Positions 1 to 9,786 of a DNA stretch of 64,000 bases are shown here, piece after piece. The stretch is from contig CDRNVI010000028.1 in assembly GCA_977017575.1 (NCBI GenBank), positions 1 through 64,000 on the forward strand, read 5' to 3'. The notes beneath the pieces are model-generated. The model searched no databases. It saw only the letters and a program-made list of their open reading frames with translations, and had not been told where the DNA came from. This DNA is from Paramoeba atlantica (lineage: Eukaryota > Discosea). The translations under genes and the position numbers were made by a program. Numbering within the stretch: the stretch's first letter is position 1; each line of letters starts with the position of its first letter.

Positions 1-240
1 AAATCACTCGCAGGCATGAATGAAAGCCTACCGAACGTATTGGGTAGAGAATGCGACTCCAACCATACCATTCTTTCGACACAAAAATGCCCCTTTAGGT
101 CCGAAAAATACTTTTTCACCTTTTTTAGTCAAAAATGGGTCATTTTGGGGGGCGCACCACAGTTCGAAGAAGTGATACCTTGCGAAAACAACTGCGTAGA
201 AAGCTAGTGTAGGTCCCAAACTATCAAAATACAATAGGGG
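1..240 (-). repeat. Dispersed repeat R1, copy 1
   Basis: This stretch matches 25855-26110 in inverted orientation. Translating the minus strand here and the plus strand there gives near-identical peptides (shared motifs such as CAPQNDPFLTKKGEKVFFG). The right edge is at the motif CCCAAACTATCAAAATA; the left edge may lie outside the window. No full protein can be built from it, so I treat it as a piece of an unidentified mobile element, not a gene. Confidence 0.75.
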
Positions 241-269
241 AAACGATTTTGGAAAAATATTTTTTTTGT

Positions 270-690
270 CATTTTTTTCGCCAAGTTGAAATTTTTTTCA
301 AAAATTTTTTTCCGAAAAAATCCGAACTTGGCGGACCCGTCCTGCGGATACGCGGGGGGGTCACCCCCGGGTAGGGGGGTGGAAAATGCGCGCCAAGACC
401 CCGGCTACCCTTTCTGCGGTTTTTTTTCGAAAACTAATTTTTTCGAAAAAATTTGCTCGACCATGACCCCCCCCTGGACCCCCCCCCTGGATCCCCCCCC
501 TGGACCCCCCCCATGGACCCCCCTTTTTTTTCAAATTTTTTTTTCAGTTTTGGACCACCGGAGCCCCCTTTTATATTTTTTTCTTCTCTTATATTACTGT
601 GTTCCTCTTTATTTTTTCACTGTTTTTGTTCACTTTTTTTTCAATAATCGAGTGTAGAGCGGTAGTTTTACAACCACCGCAATATATACT
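270..690. repeat. Dispersed repeat R2, copy 1, C-rich core
   Basis: An AT-rich then G/C-homopolymer-rich repeat. Its left part matches 43780-43975 inverted, its middle and right parts match 42540-42770 inverted, and its right edge (ending in an ACCACCGC motif near 680) matches 41588-41660 inverted. A short tandem of CCCCCCCTGGA words occupies about 465-520. Open frames across it encode only Pro/Phe low complexity and are not credible proteins. Confidence 0.7.
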
Positions 691-863
691 GTATAATCAA
701 ATAAATATGCAATATACTATTTTATAATAGGTATATAAATATGCTTAGAATCAAAAATAAGGATGGACGGAATGACTTTGTTGCACACAAATGTTGTGTG
801 ATACATCTCCGTAGTCGGTATTTCGCACAATGCTAAACTACATACTAAGCACCGTACCATTAG

Positions 864-1695
864 GGTGAGGTAGCGTAGTTGGTAAGAACACAAAGTTAAC
901 ACCCTGGAGTAAGTGGCTTGTAAGTTAAGGGGGGGTACATTAAAGGGGGGGTCACAGTACATGTACTATTACAATTGTAGTTACAGTACATGTACTATGC
1001 CCCCCCCCCCCCCCAATAATTTGCAAAAAAATAGGTACGCTTTTTGGTTGTAGCCTACAATTGAGGGGCTGCGGGTGAGGCCCAATATGAGATCACGCGA
1101 GATCACGTGAGATCATACGAGATCACGTGAGATCATACCCGCAGCCCCTCAATTGTAACCCAATTGTAAGCCACTTACTCCAGGGTGCGAAAGTTTGGAG
1201 CAGATGATCTCAGACGTCGAGTTCGAATCCCGACTATCGTATACTACCGGGCGGCCTCACTCTAAGCTGGGCTGATATCCGACTAGGCTCAGTACTCGGA
1301 GGAGCATCCCGGACACACCTCTCAGGAAACCAACTCCCTTACCCGACTTACGCCTCTTGCGTAAGTTGTGTTGACGTACAAGTCGTCGACGCAGCGTGTT
1401 GGTGACAGCACGTTGGTGCGTCCTTGGAAAAGCGGAAACTGGTAGAGGACGTTGACCTCGAAACATGCTTACTTTACAGGCCGTTGATGATGGCCAGAAG
1501 GCCGTCACTCGTGACTCGAGCGAGTCAAACCACAAGTTTCAGAAATCGAGTAAGCATGCGCAGGATTTTGAATACTGACCAAGTGTCGAGTCCGACAAAA
1601 GTGAGACGAACGATATTAACGAACAAAATCCTAGGAATGCAGAAGTATGATCTTGCGTGATCTCGTCTTGGGCCTCACTCGCAGCCCCTCAAGTA
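864..1695 (+). mobile_element. tRNA-like SINE with a LINE-type 3' tail
   Basis: The head carries a good Pol III A box (TAGCGTAGTTGG at 871-882) and, after a nested insertion, a B box (AGTTCGAATCC at 1220-1230) inside a small GTCG...CGAC stem. The 3' end (about 1648-1695) has two TGATCTYGYG words followed by a TTGGGCCTCACTCGCAG motif, nearly identical to the end of the LINE copy near 5320. That is the arrangement expected of a SINE mobilised by a partner LINE. The head folds poorly as a tRNA, so it is tRNA-like and not a tRNA gene. The outer limits are approximate. Confidence 0.55.
900..1187. mobile_element. Inverted-repeat element nested in the SINE
   Basis: It is bounded by a perfect 20-bp inverted repeat beginning CACCCTGGAGTAAGTGGC at 900-919 and 1168-1187. 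Inside are two copies of the palindrome AGTACATGTACT, a C14-like run, and at about 1062-1160 a second nested inverted repeat (TTGAGGGGCTGCGGGT / ACCCGCAGCCCCTCAA) enclosing five 10-bp GAGATCACGY repeats, an inverted copy of the LINE/SINE tail. It separates the SINE A and B boxes. Both flanks contain AAAGTT but at different offsets, so the target duplication is unclear. Confidence 0.7.
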
Positions 1696-2152
1696 ATGAA
1701 TTTCGAATGAAAAAGACGAACTTCTGAGAAGGGGAGTATCACACCTTAGCAGTTAATTAATTAATTTACTATTAACAAATTAACACAATTAATTTACAAT
1801 TAATTAACAAATTAACTTTCATCCCCATCGCTATTTGCATAGTGAGAGAGTCATCCCTGAGAGAGAGCAACACATTGGAACTCGCATGGGGCTCATGGAA
1901 TGTAGAGTTCGTGCCGTAGGTTCGTGCCGTAATATAATCCGCGCGATTCGCGGACTATATTGCAAGGCGAATTCGGAGCGGGAGGAGTCACTGGGAAGCT
2001 ACCTATTTTTGAGTGGGCATCTATAATACAGTACATAAATGTTTTATAATTTTTCTCAGTATAATCCTAGACAGCTACATGTATCACTAGACAGTTACAC
2101 TGAAATAAGTATATCCCTTACTCTACCCTTACAACTGTTACTTACTACTCTA

Positions 2153-2956
2153 TTAATCTCCCGTATCATCCTCCACAAGCACTATGGCTGTATCTCGCAC
2201 ATCAAAGGCATGCGTACCCACCCATGAGTAGTATTCCACCGCCGGTTTGCCCCAATCCAAGGAACGTGGCAACCGAGATCGACGAACGCTGCCGCACAAC
2301 CCGGAATTGTATCGAGCAGAGAATGCCGTAAGTCTGCTCGGGAGACATTCCAACATGACTTCCCCACTAAAACGATTAGTATCCAGAAACAGGTTCCGCA
2401 AGGATAAGGGGAGTCGGGTCAAATCCAACGACCCGGTAAATTTATTCTCACCTAGATTCACATAGGTGATTTGAGAAGGGAGTTGTGTGAGGATAATTTC
2501 TCCGTGCAGGTGATTGGCATATAGATGTAAAGTTTGCAGAGTTGTGGGCAAATATTGCAGGGCTACGGTACCTTGTAGACGACGAGTACTCCATGCCATA
2601 GAGACAACATGAGGGAAGGAACGACAGTGTACACCATCCCATTGGCAAGCCGGAGTTTCTGTATTCCACGAACGATGCAGATCGTCTATTCCTCCAACCA
2701 CTCGCGTCAGATCGTACTCCTGCGGCAGAGATGCACCTCGAACTTTTCCTTTTCGAATAGATGAAACATCCGCGAATGTCAGAAGGTTGGAGACGCGAAC
2801 GCCGCGAACAATGTTTTCATCAGTTTTCATGTTCAGTGATACTACGATAGATTTACATATAAAAAACATTTCTTTTTCTATTTTAGTGCTCCCTGTCAAA
2901 GAGATGGGATTCACTGGTAAAAGTGCCAACACGCTCTGGTGGCAAGCGTGTTTCAC
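2153..2956 (-). CDS. LRR family protein (copy 1)
   Basis: The open frame has 267 codons. The family core starts at RKGKVRGASLPQEYDL, followed by the N-cap (W..ETPACQWDGVHC) and about five 23-residue repeats of the form LPxxLxxLxLxxNxFSG. It ends in the family C-terminal cap (RDTAIVLV). The true start is uncertain: Met at nt 2956, a hydrophobic stretch starting near 2869 (MFFICKSIVVSL) that could be a signal peptide, or Met at 2830. No membrane anchor follows the repeats. The LRR solenoid implies a ligand- or protein-binding surface, but no ligand can be inferred. It is one of 14 family genes in this window, all on the minus strand. Confidence 0.88.
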   Translation of the reverse strand: MKHACHQSVLALLPVNPISLTGSTKIEKEMFFICKSIVVSLNMKTDENIVRGVRVSNLLTFADVSSIRKGKVRGASLPQEYDLTRVVGGIDDLHRSWNTETPACQWDGVHCRSFPHVVSMAWSTRRLQGTVALQYLPTTLQTLHLYANHLHGEIILTQLPSQITYVNLGENKFTGSLDLTRLPLSLRNLFLDTNRFSGEVMLECLPSRLTAFSARYNSGLCGSVRRSRLPRSLDWGKPAVEYYSWVGTHAFDVRDTAIVLVEDDTGD

Positions 2957-3151
2957 GTTTCTTTTGAAAACTTTTTAAAAAAGAGATTGTACCGAAGAAA
3001 AAACGAAACAATATTTCTGTAGAGCACTAAAGTAGTATGTGAAATTTGAAAACATATTTACAATGTTAGCTATTCCGAACCTTAGGCTGTCAGTTATTTC
3101 CAAACTTATTGAGTTCAGTGTAAGATGTATGTCATCGTTTTTCGTACTTAG

Positions 3152-4222
3152 TTAATTATTGTCCTCCACCGCACTCTCTGCTCCGTGCGGAAGCAAGTGT
3201 TGCAATAGAGTGACTGTTTGCTGATTTACTCTCGCACGTAAAAGACGCATATTGTTTTGAAGCAGAAAATCATTTTCAGGACTGCGAGTGACATTAAGTA
3301 GTCCATTCGTAGAAGCGCAGCCTTCTTTTTCTAGTGTAGCTTGAGTTTCCATATCATTAAACTGTTCGTGAGGCCCAGTATTACTCAAGACTTGGATGTT
3401 GTGTTCGAAAGAATACATTTTTGTTTCGTCGACTAGAGCATCTTGCCTTAAAGACGTTTTCACTTCCAAAGAAGACTGCGGCGTGTCGTCTTCCGTTAAA
3501 AAACTCTGTTGAACACATATTTTGGGCAACGGAAAAAATATTCTAGGAATTTCATTCGTTGCAGAAAAATGACCTCGCACCATAGACTTGCCTGTTCTAT
3601 TGCCTGGCATTATTCCGTCTTCCGGAGCGGTGTTGGTCAATAGATTCTCTATACAAATCTGGGGTGTTTTTTGCGAAAGAGAACTTTTAATGTATGGGGT
3701 TGATTTTTCTTGAGATTTAAGAAAGCAATTCGCTACTAAAATATCGCCACACAATGTGTGGAAAAGTGTTCCTTGGTTCGAGTGATGTATATAATCTTTG
3801 AGTATTGCAGATTGTTGACGAAGTGTACCTTGAAAATCCTCGCAGAGCATTTTAAAAATACTCTCTTTATCAATACTTCGAAGAAGTGGTTCTGCTTCTG
3901 CTTCGTACGCGGCTATCTTTCCTTGCCTTTTCTCTAAAGTGGCGTCAAGACGAGTTCTTAACACATTGTTCTTGTTCTGCATAATCTGGAGGCGTGCTTC
4001 TCGATCTTCCTTGAGAAGAGAAAGCGTTTCCTGAAGACGCGTAACCTTTCGATCGGATTTGATACTTCCTTCCATCGCATTGTTGACGCGACCCCATATC
4101 TCTTCGTACATGCCTAAAATTCTCTGAAAGAATGGCTCCATAATTAAAACAATTCTTCGTAGTTGGATTTGTTCATTGACAGAAAAAATATTTTTTTTGT
4201 TCCTAAAACTAAGAATGAACAC
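3152..4222 (-). CDS. Coiled-coil protein, unknown function
   Basis: An open frame of 356 codons. The likelier start is the Met at nt 4141 (MEPFFQRILGMYEEIWGRV), because the 27 residues before it are basic, non-conserved-looking and derive from AT-rich DNA. Residues about 40-120 form a heptad-rich coiled coil (RLQETLSLLKEDREARLQ). The middle is polar and Ser/Thr-rich, and a second short coil (LLQNNMRLLRARVNQQTV) lies near the C-terminus. No catalytic motif or signal peptide is seen. Its unique sequence, long uninterrupted frame and shared strand with the other host genes support it as real. I do not recognise the family. Confidence 0.7.
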   Translation of the reverse strand: MFILSFRNKKNIFSVNEQIQLRRIVLIMEPFFQRILGMYEEIWGRVNNAMEGSIKSDRKVTRLQETLSLLKEDREARLQIMQNKNNVLRTRLDATLEKRQGKIAAYEAEAEPLLRSIDKESIFKMLCEDFQGTLRQQSAILKDYIHHSNQGTLFHTLCGDILVANCFLKSQEKSTPYIKSSLSQKTPQICIENLLTNTAPEDGIMPGNRTGKSMVRGHFSATNEIPRIFFPLPKICVQQSFLTEDDTPQSSLEVKTSLRQDALVDETKMYSFEHNIQVLSNTGPHEQFNDMETQATLEKEGCASTNGLLNVTRSPENDFLLQNNMRLLRARVNQQTVTLLQHLLPHGAESAVEDNN

Positions 4223-4439
4223 CGATCATTCAATTGCGATTCAAAAGAGCTAACCATTCCTAGATTGTATTTACTAAAGCGGTCCACGTACGTAGAGCTA
4301 AATATGCAGCTCGCAAAAAATACTATTGCAAACTAAGAATGCTTTTTTTATTAATAGAATTGCGCTTCTTTTCCAATGGGTGGTCAAGGTGGCCTAGGGG
4401 AAAAATTGTTTCCAATCATCCTTCATTACAGTTGACCAC

Positions 4440-5320
4440 CTCAGCACCTTGCCATTCGCAGACAAAGCCAGTTATAAGCACCGACAGGATATAAATCAAG
4501 TGTTCGGATCGTTCCCGACCCTTTCGAGAACCTCTCGCTGGCCAAATAAACCATTGCGTCCTCAGTCCCGGCAGTACATCTTCAACAAATCAACAATAAG
4601 TTCTCCCGTCTCTGGCAGCAAGCCCTGGCCAACCGTGCGGAGTGCTTAATGCGGGCAGAGGAATGGAAAGTGGGATGCGCATGAGGTATTTCATCGCCCC
4701 AACGAACGCATATTCACTTGTTTATGACGGGACGCAGCAGAGCTCCCGTTGACTCTTTTGCAATCTAGAGAATGTATCATAAAATTGTCGTTTTCGAACG
4801 ATGCACAGTGCGCATGTGGAAAAACATTCGAAAACTGTAATTTTGTGATACATTCTCTGGCTTGCAAAAGAGTCAACGGGAGCTCTGCTGCGTCCCGCCA
4901 CCAACAAGTGAAATACGCGTTCGTTGAACTCCTTCGACGTTACGGTTTTCTCCCAGACGTACAGGAGCCACGGTTTTATAGTGGAAAAGGACCCGACCTT
5001 TGTTTCTAGTTGAGGGACAAGTTAGCTCTTCTTGACGTCACCGTGGTAAACCCACTTGCCCATTCCTTTGTCGAGAAGGAAGCGCGAGCTCCGGGTAGCA
5101 CGTTAGAAAGAGTGGAGGTCATGAAAATAGCCAAACATAATGAACTGGCCTCCACCCGTGGTATGCATTTTTCTTTCAGTAGCACTCACTTGTTTCGGCA
5201 TACCGGGCAATGTCACTCTCGATTTCCTCCGGAACTGCGGAGTATGATCTCGCGTGATCTCACGTGATCTCGCATGATCTCACATCATCTCGCGTGATCT
5301 CATATTGGGCCTCACCCGCA
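4440..5320 (+). mobile_element. LINE 3' end, degenerate, restriction-like endonuclease type
   Basis: Frames at 4749-5009 and 5010-5267, joined across an in-frame stop, encode a CACG...HSLAC zinc knuckle, an SRHQQV stretch, then KGPDL...ALLDVTVVNP. This is the order seen in C-terminal restriction-like endonuclease domains of early-branching non-LTR retrotransposons (R2/CRE/NeSL-like). Upstream 4440-4680 is degraded coding sequence. The element ends in six 10-bp TGATCTCRYG repeats (5244-5303) and a TTGGGCCTCACCCGCAG tail near 5305-5321. No reverse transcriptase core is present, so this is a 5'-truncated dead copy. Confidence 0.7.
4700..4926. repeat. Fold-back duplication in the LINE
   Basis: About 110 bp on each side of position 4812 are inverted copies of each other, including GACGCAGCAGAGCTCCCGTT on the left and its complement on the right. 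Both arms encode the same zinc-knuckle segment on opposite strands, with roughly 10% divergence. Such inverted partial duplication is known to arise by twin priming during LINE integration. Confidence 0.75.
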
Positions 5321-5379
5321 GTGTATTAGTGTACAATCCAACAGAGGAATGTATGGATGAGTGACGTCCACTGGATGGA

Positions 5380-5435
5380 TGAGTGACGCCTATTTGAAAA
5401 CAAATACCGCGTTTAACGAAGCAACTAAAAAAGAA
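5380..5435. mobile_element. Fragment of palindromic MITE family P
   Basis: It contains GAGTGAC, then TTGAAAACAAATACCGCG and GTTTAACGAAGC...CTAAAAAA, matching the right arm of the complete 109-bp element at 26217-26325. The left arm is missing. Confidence 0.6.
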
Positions 5436-5538
5436 ATTTAATAAATTTTGCAAACATTGTTCGAATTATACTGCGGGCAACCGAGCTAAAAATTTCGTAC
5501 AGAGCAAATTTGATAAGACCTTTTTATGTGGATTAATA

Positions 5539-5826
5539 CTATACCCCGCCTGCTTATGAGTTCCGTCGTTTTGAGAAAAAAGAACTCATAAGCGCATCAG
5601 ACCAGAAATCGGGCCATAAAAATGGCACTAAATAAAATGCCACTAAAATGCCACTAATTAGCTTATCCGCTTAGTGTGCAAGTCTGTACAGCAGCTTTTA
5701 CAGCAGATTTTATATTTACCTCAAAAAAATCCCTTAGCGAAAAGTGGGTGCAAAAACGTTCGCCTTAAAAAAAGGAACTCATAAGCGCACCAGAATTGGG
5801 GGAACTCATAAGCAGGGGGGGTATAG
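5539..5826. mobile_element. 288-bp MITE with TA flanks
   Basis: The terminal inverted repeats begin CTATACCCC and contain TGCTTATGAGTTCC on the left and the complementary GGAACTCATAAGCAGGGGG on the right, with a second internal GAACTCATAAGCGC word on each side. TA dinucleotides at 5537-5538 and 5827-5828 fit Tc1/mariner-type target duplication. There is no coding capacity. It inserted just 4 bp past the stop codon of the LRR gene at 5831-6559. A related end lies at 54628-54697. Confidence 0.8.
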
Positions 5827-5830
5827 TAAG

Positions 5831-6559
5831 TTATTTTTCCAATATTTCAGTTCCTTTCCAGTCATACTGTTTAAGGGATGATATCACGCTTTCTGAAACG
5901 ACACCCCTAACCTTAGGATTATTTTGTATAAATAAGCCATTGAGAGTTGTAGGAAATCGCGAAAAATCAATTTCTGTATCAAAATCGTTTCCATCCAAAT
6001 ATAAAAAATCGAGCTTTTCTGGAATACTATCGAAATTCAATGATCCAGTGCATCTGTTATTCGAAATGCCAAAGAAATATAGCTCGGGTGGAAGATTAGT
6101 GAGATCAATGTCAGATGAAAAACGATTGTCCGAGAGGTCAATCATTTTTAACAGAGGGGGCAGAGCATGAAGAGTAACAGATCCAGAAAGCATGTTTGCG
6201 CTCACATCAAATCGATCTAGTCCCGAAGGGAGACAAGTCAGATCAAGTGACCCTTCTAGTTGATTGGAGGAGACATCTAAGTCATTTAAATACGACGGCA
6301 AATATTCCCAGCGCGCCTCCCCGGAAATTCGACGTTCAAACCACTTAATTTTGATAATACGCTCGTCTTTGTCACATTTTACTCCACTCCAACTACAAGC
6401 CGTTGTGCTTGTATTCCAAGAGTTATGTAGATTAAGCATGCTGCGCGTAAACTGTGCGAGTTCATACTCTTGCGGCATTCCTACTCCTCGTGTCTTTCCA
6501 GGACGAGAAATGCAAGAGCGATTCATAGGTAAAATAATTTTTCGCTGATTCAAGTACAC
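5831..6559 (-). CDS. LRR family protein (copy 2)
   Basis: A 242-codon frame. Residues about 20-35 carry the family entry motif (GKTRGVGMPQEYELAQF), then W..STTACSWSGVKC and six LRRs (for example CLPSGLDRFDVSANMLSG). The last repeat has the family's extra residue (NNPKVRG) and the tail YDWKGTEILEK closes the protein. Possible starts are Met 1 or Met 12; neither gives a strong signal peptide. The stop codon abuts a MITE, so the polyadenylation region has probably been replaced by transposon sequence. Confidence 0.88.
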   Translation of the reverse strand: MYLNQRKIILPMNRSCISRPGKTRGVGMPQEYELAQFTRSMLNLHNSWNTSTTACSWSGVKCDKDERIIKIKWFERRISGEARWEYLPSYLNDLDVSSNQLEGSLDLTCLPSGLDRFDVSANMLSGSVTLHALPPLLKMIDLSDNRFSSDIDLTNLPPELYFFGISNNRCTGSLNFDSIPEKLDFLYLDGNDFDTEIDFSRFPTTLNGLFIQNNPKVRGVVSESVISSLKQYDWKGTEILEK

Positions 6560-7184
6560 GAAGACAAACTTCTTATAAAATTAGTTGAAAAATGAGCAAA
6601 ATGTTACTGTGACCAGAAAAAATATTTCCGTCAATGTATAACTACCGCTCCAGTAAGCTCTTAGTCTCTAAAAATTGATTTACGAAGGACGAATCTAAAT
6701 TAATCAATTTAAAACTCTATTCCACAAAAAAGCCTTGTCGAGACCCTAGAGGGGAAGGTGAAGGAGAATTCGCTTTTTCATAAAAAAATGGGAACTTGCC
6801 TCGGCGTGTACGACAAGAAGGGGCACAAGTTGTCCAGACCATCGTAGTCAAGAAATAACAGCATCAAGGAAATCTTTATGCATGTACCAAACCGTAGTTC
6901 AGAAGCACTCATCCCGAACATTGCAGCACAAGAATGTCTGTTTGGGATGATTATGAGACCACATATGCCGGTTTTGAATATGAATAACATGCGTATCATA
7001 CAGTGATACCAACATGCGTCAGAGTAAAATTTGTAAGATTGTACCTTTCGCCTCGGTAGGGTAACGAATGCTAACGGCTTTTGTATCAAATAGTGAAGGT
7101 ATAGCTTCACGTTGCTGATATTTTGGGCTGACGTCCAGGTCAATGTAACAGAATGGTGATGCTGGGCAAAAAAAAGTGGATATA
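6560..7184. other. Intergenic region, no supported gene
   Basis: AT-rich. A 121-codon minus frame (6778-7143) lacks any recognisable motif and its composition matches the flanks. An ACTACCGCTCC motif near 6644 resembles the edge of repeat R2, and GGAGAATTCGC near 6764 resembles sequence beside R2 at 43130. It is probably decayed repeat DNA. Confidence 0.5.
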
Positions 7185-7541
7185 CAGTGGTTTCAAGATA
7201 TCTCCCCCCCCTCCCACGCGGAATTTTGAGTTTTTTATCTGTTTTTTCTCATTTTTGCAGCATTAGATAGATTTCGTTTCTCTGGTGAAGCGCTTTGATG
7301 CACTTTTTTTGTAGGGACCCCCTGGTACCCCCTGGGTCCAAAACACATGGTTTTAGACTTCCTTCCAAGGTTCGCATTTATCAAAAATCTTGTTTTGGCT
7401 GTTTTTCGGGTCGTCATATGAGCACTAGGGGGTCCCTATGAAAAAAAGTGCCAAAGCGCTTCACTAGGGGAACGAGATGTCTCGTTCGCAACAAAGATGA
7501 GCAAAAACGGACAAAAAAACTCAAAATTCCGCGGGGGGGAA
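7185..7541. mobile_element. Tc1-like MITE, one end truncated
   Basis: The left end is flanked by TA and begins CAGTGGTTTCAAGATATCT followed by a C8 run and CGCGGAATTTTGAG; the same end recurs at 48638. The right end carries the inner half of the inverted repeat (CTCAAAATTCCGCGGGGGGG) but lacks the CAGTGG tip. A second inverted pair (AGGGACCCCCTGG / GGGGGTCCCT) lies inside. It is non-coding. Confidence 0.7.
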
Positions 7542-8174
7542 GTTCAATTGAAATTTAGCGAAGAAGTATGAAGAGCGAGTGAATAAAGGCGTAAGGAGAT
7601 CATAGAAGCAACGATAAAGACTTTTTTGTATCTTTTTAAAATATTGTTTCGGGAAAACTAATATTTTTTCGGAAAAGGCAAATTTTCCTTCACTTTACCC
7701 ACCCTAGACAATAAAAGTTCTCTGAATAGAGCCGATCTAGACTACAAATCTCGTAGTTGTTTGACCCTCAGCACGCAGAGAAACGATTAAACTTTCTCAG
7801 GAGGAAACACGTCAACTTCTTTTCTATTGTTTTTCTTACTTCTCAAAATATTTCAGAACCTGAAGTGTAAACCAACTTGTTTTTTGCGAGGAAAACATTT
7901 GAAAGGTTTTTAACACTTATAACATGCAACACAAGCTTTCGATTCTACGTACTTGTACACGTATATTTTTGTGTCGAAGTATTTTCTGTATACTAACAAT
8001 ACGTATCATACGAATTATAGTTTGACAGCTTGGACGCATTGTAATTCGACTGAAATTGATCAAAAAATGAAAAGAAAAAAAGTTCATGCTATACAATGTA
8101 TGATGTAAATTGTTCAAAATTCGTGTTTCTTATTGAGAATTGATAATTTTTCGATCATTTATCTTGTATTATTC
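7542..8174. other. Intergenic region, nothing identified
   Basis: AT-rich sequence between a MITE and a split LRR gene. I see no convincing frame, RNA or repeat boundary, apart from TTCCTTCACTTTACCC near 7685, which resembles element-flanking sequence elsewhere. Confidence 0.5.
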
Positions 8175-9648
8175 TTACTTCCACTTACCTTCATCGTTCC
8201 ACAAGATACCATCACTCACTGAAATTTTCGTACCGCGAACGTCATATCTTAAATATTCCAAATTCCCTCCCACGACCAGCTTTCCTTCTAGCTCCATATT
8301 CCACGATAGATACAAAAGATTTAGCGATGATGGAAGAGAATCTAGAACTACATGACCTTCAAAATAATTATTGGCAATGTGAAGTTCACACAAATTTTGC
8401 GGCAAATGACGAAAGTCAGGGTGGCCGGTGAATCGGTTCATGCAAAGTTGTTTGTTCATACAGGGCAGTACCTGTAGAGATAATTAGGTCGAGCAGGGGT
8501 AAGCGCAATCAACGTTCCCTGCTGGACCTTTTCGCCTTCCGAGGCAACACAGGGAAAAGCGCGGGATATCCTCCCCAGGAAAGCGAAAAGAGAAGGCCTC
8601 ATCGGGATAAGATGTCCCGAGATGTTTTGTAAGCGCAGTGCGCCAGGAAAAATATACGGATTTGTGGGACGCGGATGATATTCCCATCGTACATGCTACA
8701 AATGACTTCCATGGTTCATGATACAACATGGTCAGGGCCATGGATGCATGCTGGCAAATGGAGTCATGGTTCATGAAGCATCATGGGTATCGGGGTCCCA
8801 CAGAATCCGCCACGGCTGGTGAGCAAGAGAGGTGCATAGAACATCCTCTAGAACACGCATACAACGTGTTTGCTCGCCGTGTGGGAGACTTACGGTATGT
8901 GGAAGCCTCCTACGCGCAGAAGTACCGGTGTCGCCGGATAGTGAAGGCACGCCGCGTGGTCCCGTAGTAGGGTCCTGCAGCGCATGGGGACTCGGAACCG
9001 TGTTCCGAGCGGGGTGCTGGGAGATGAGGGAAGGGAGGCGCACCCCTACTTTGCGACAAGAGGGACAGTTCCTCTCCTAGCGCCATCCGGAAACGGGCAT
9101 TGACATTGTAAAAATATGCCCGTTTCCGGGAGAGAAAAGATGAGCTAGGAAAAAAAAGTACCAACAAGGTAAAGAGCGGTCAACTCAGCGGGTAAATTAT
9201 TAAAAGAAACTTCTCCCGACAGTTCGTTTCGATGAACAATAAGCACTTTTAATTCGCTGGATAAATGATCACAATTAAAAACCCCACGGAGATCCATAGA
9301 ATCCCAACTAATATCAATCACCTTTCCTGCTTCATTACATTTTACACCACGCCATTCACATGCGGGTGTACCTGAGCTCCACGTAGCATGAGGATTTTCA
9401 ATGCCATTTACAAGTTGCATCAACTGGTACTCTGTTGGTAAAGAAAGTGCGCCGACTTTGGCAGGACGTGAGACGCCCGACACCGAATCTGTCGCACGAT
9501 ACAAAAACCTCATGGATAGATAAATAAGAAATGTGCAAGGAAAGAGTTTTTTATCTACTACTGAACCACAGTTTTTTAACACGTGATTTAACCACGTCAA
9601 AGCTCCAAGAAAATAGTTGGGAGTAAATACCGGGGGGACAGTTGACAT
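8175..9648 (-). pseudogene. LRR family gene split by a retroposon
   Basis: The N-terminal part (9163-9648) has the family motif ALSLPTEYQLMQLV, the N-cap SSGTPACEWRGVKC and two LRRs, and runs into the insertion at LTALYLVGT. The C-terminal part (8175-8459) resumes with MNRFTG, two LRRs and the cap (DVRGTKISV). The 685-bp insert at 8473-9157 lies between them, flanked by GTACC. Even with the insert and one GTACC removed, the two parts are one base out of register, so the gene carries at least one further small change. The N-terminus has a hydrophobic stretch (LFPCTFLIYLSMRF). I read it as a pseudogene. Confidence 0.8.
8473..9157 (+). mobile_element. Poly-A retroposon of 685 bp
   Basis: It is flanked by a 5-bp direct repeat GTACC (8468-8472 and 9158-9162) and ends in A8. 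Just before the tail is a perfect 14-bp stem (CCGGAAACGGGCAT at 9087-9100 and its complement at 9116-9129). The body is distinctly more GC-rich than its surroundings. Short frames exist on both strands but none has a recognisable domain, and I see no A/B box. Target duplication plus 3' A-run fits LINE-mediated retroposition of an RNA, either an unknown SINE or a processed transcript. Confidence 0.65.
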
Positions 9649-9786
9649 AACGATTTTTGGGGCCCAAAATAATTTTTTGTGACTTTTTTTTATAATATAC
9701 GAAATTTTTCTTTCGGTGTGGGACTGCTTCCTTTCTGGTCTACGATGCTCTTAGGCCCGGAACCATACACGTTTTCTCTTCTCAGT

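Noticed and set aside
286-657. Pro/Phe-rich frames at the left edge
   Set aside because: They are products of C- and T-homopolymers within dispersed repeat R2.
1257-1535. 92-codon minus-strand frame
   Set aside because: It lies in the SINE body, has no motif, and the opposite strand has an equally long frame.
6778-7143. 121-codon minus-strand frame as a host gene
   Set aside because: No motif, unusual composition and repeat traces at both sides; left as intergenic.
8460-9163. Intron in the split LRR gene (GT...AG-like ends on the minus strand)
   Set aside because: The GTACC duplication and A8 tail fit an insertion, splicing would not restore the frame, and no other gene here shows an intron.
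8484-9167. Four overlapping frames of 79-96 codons
   Set aside because: They lie in a GC-rich retroposon, on both strands, with no conserved motif or homologous copy to choose among them.
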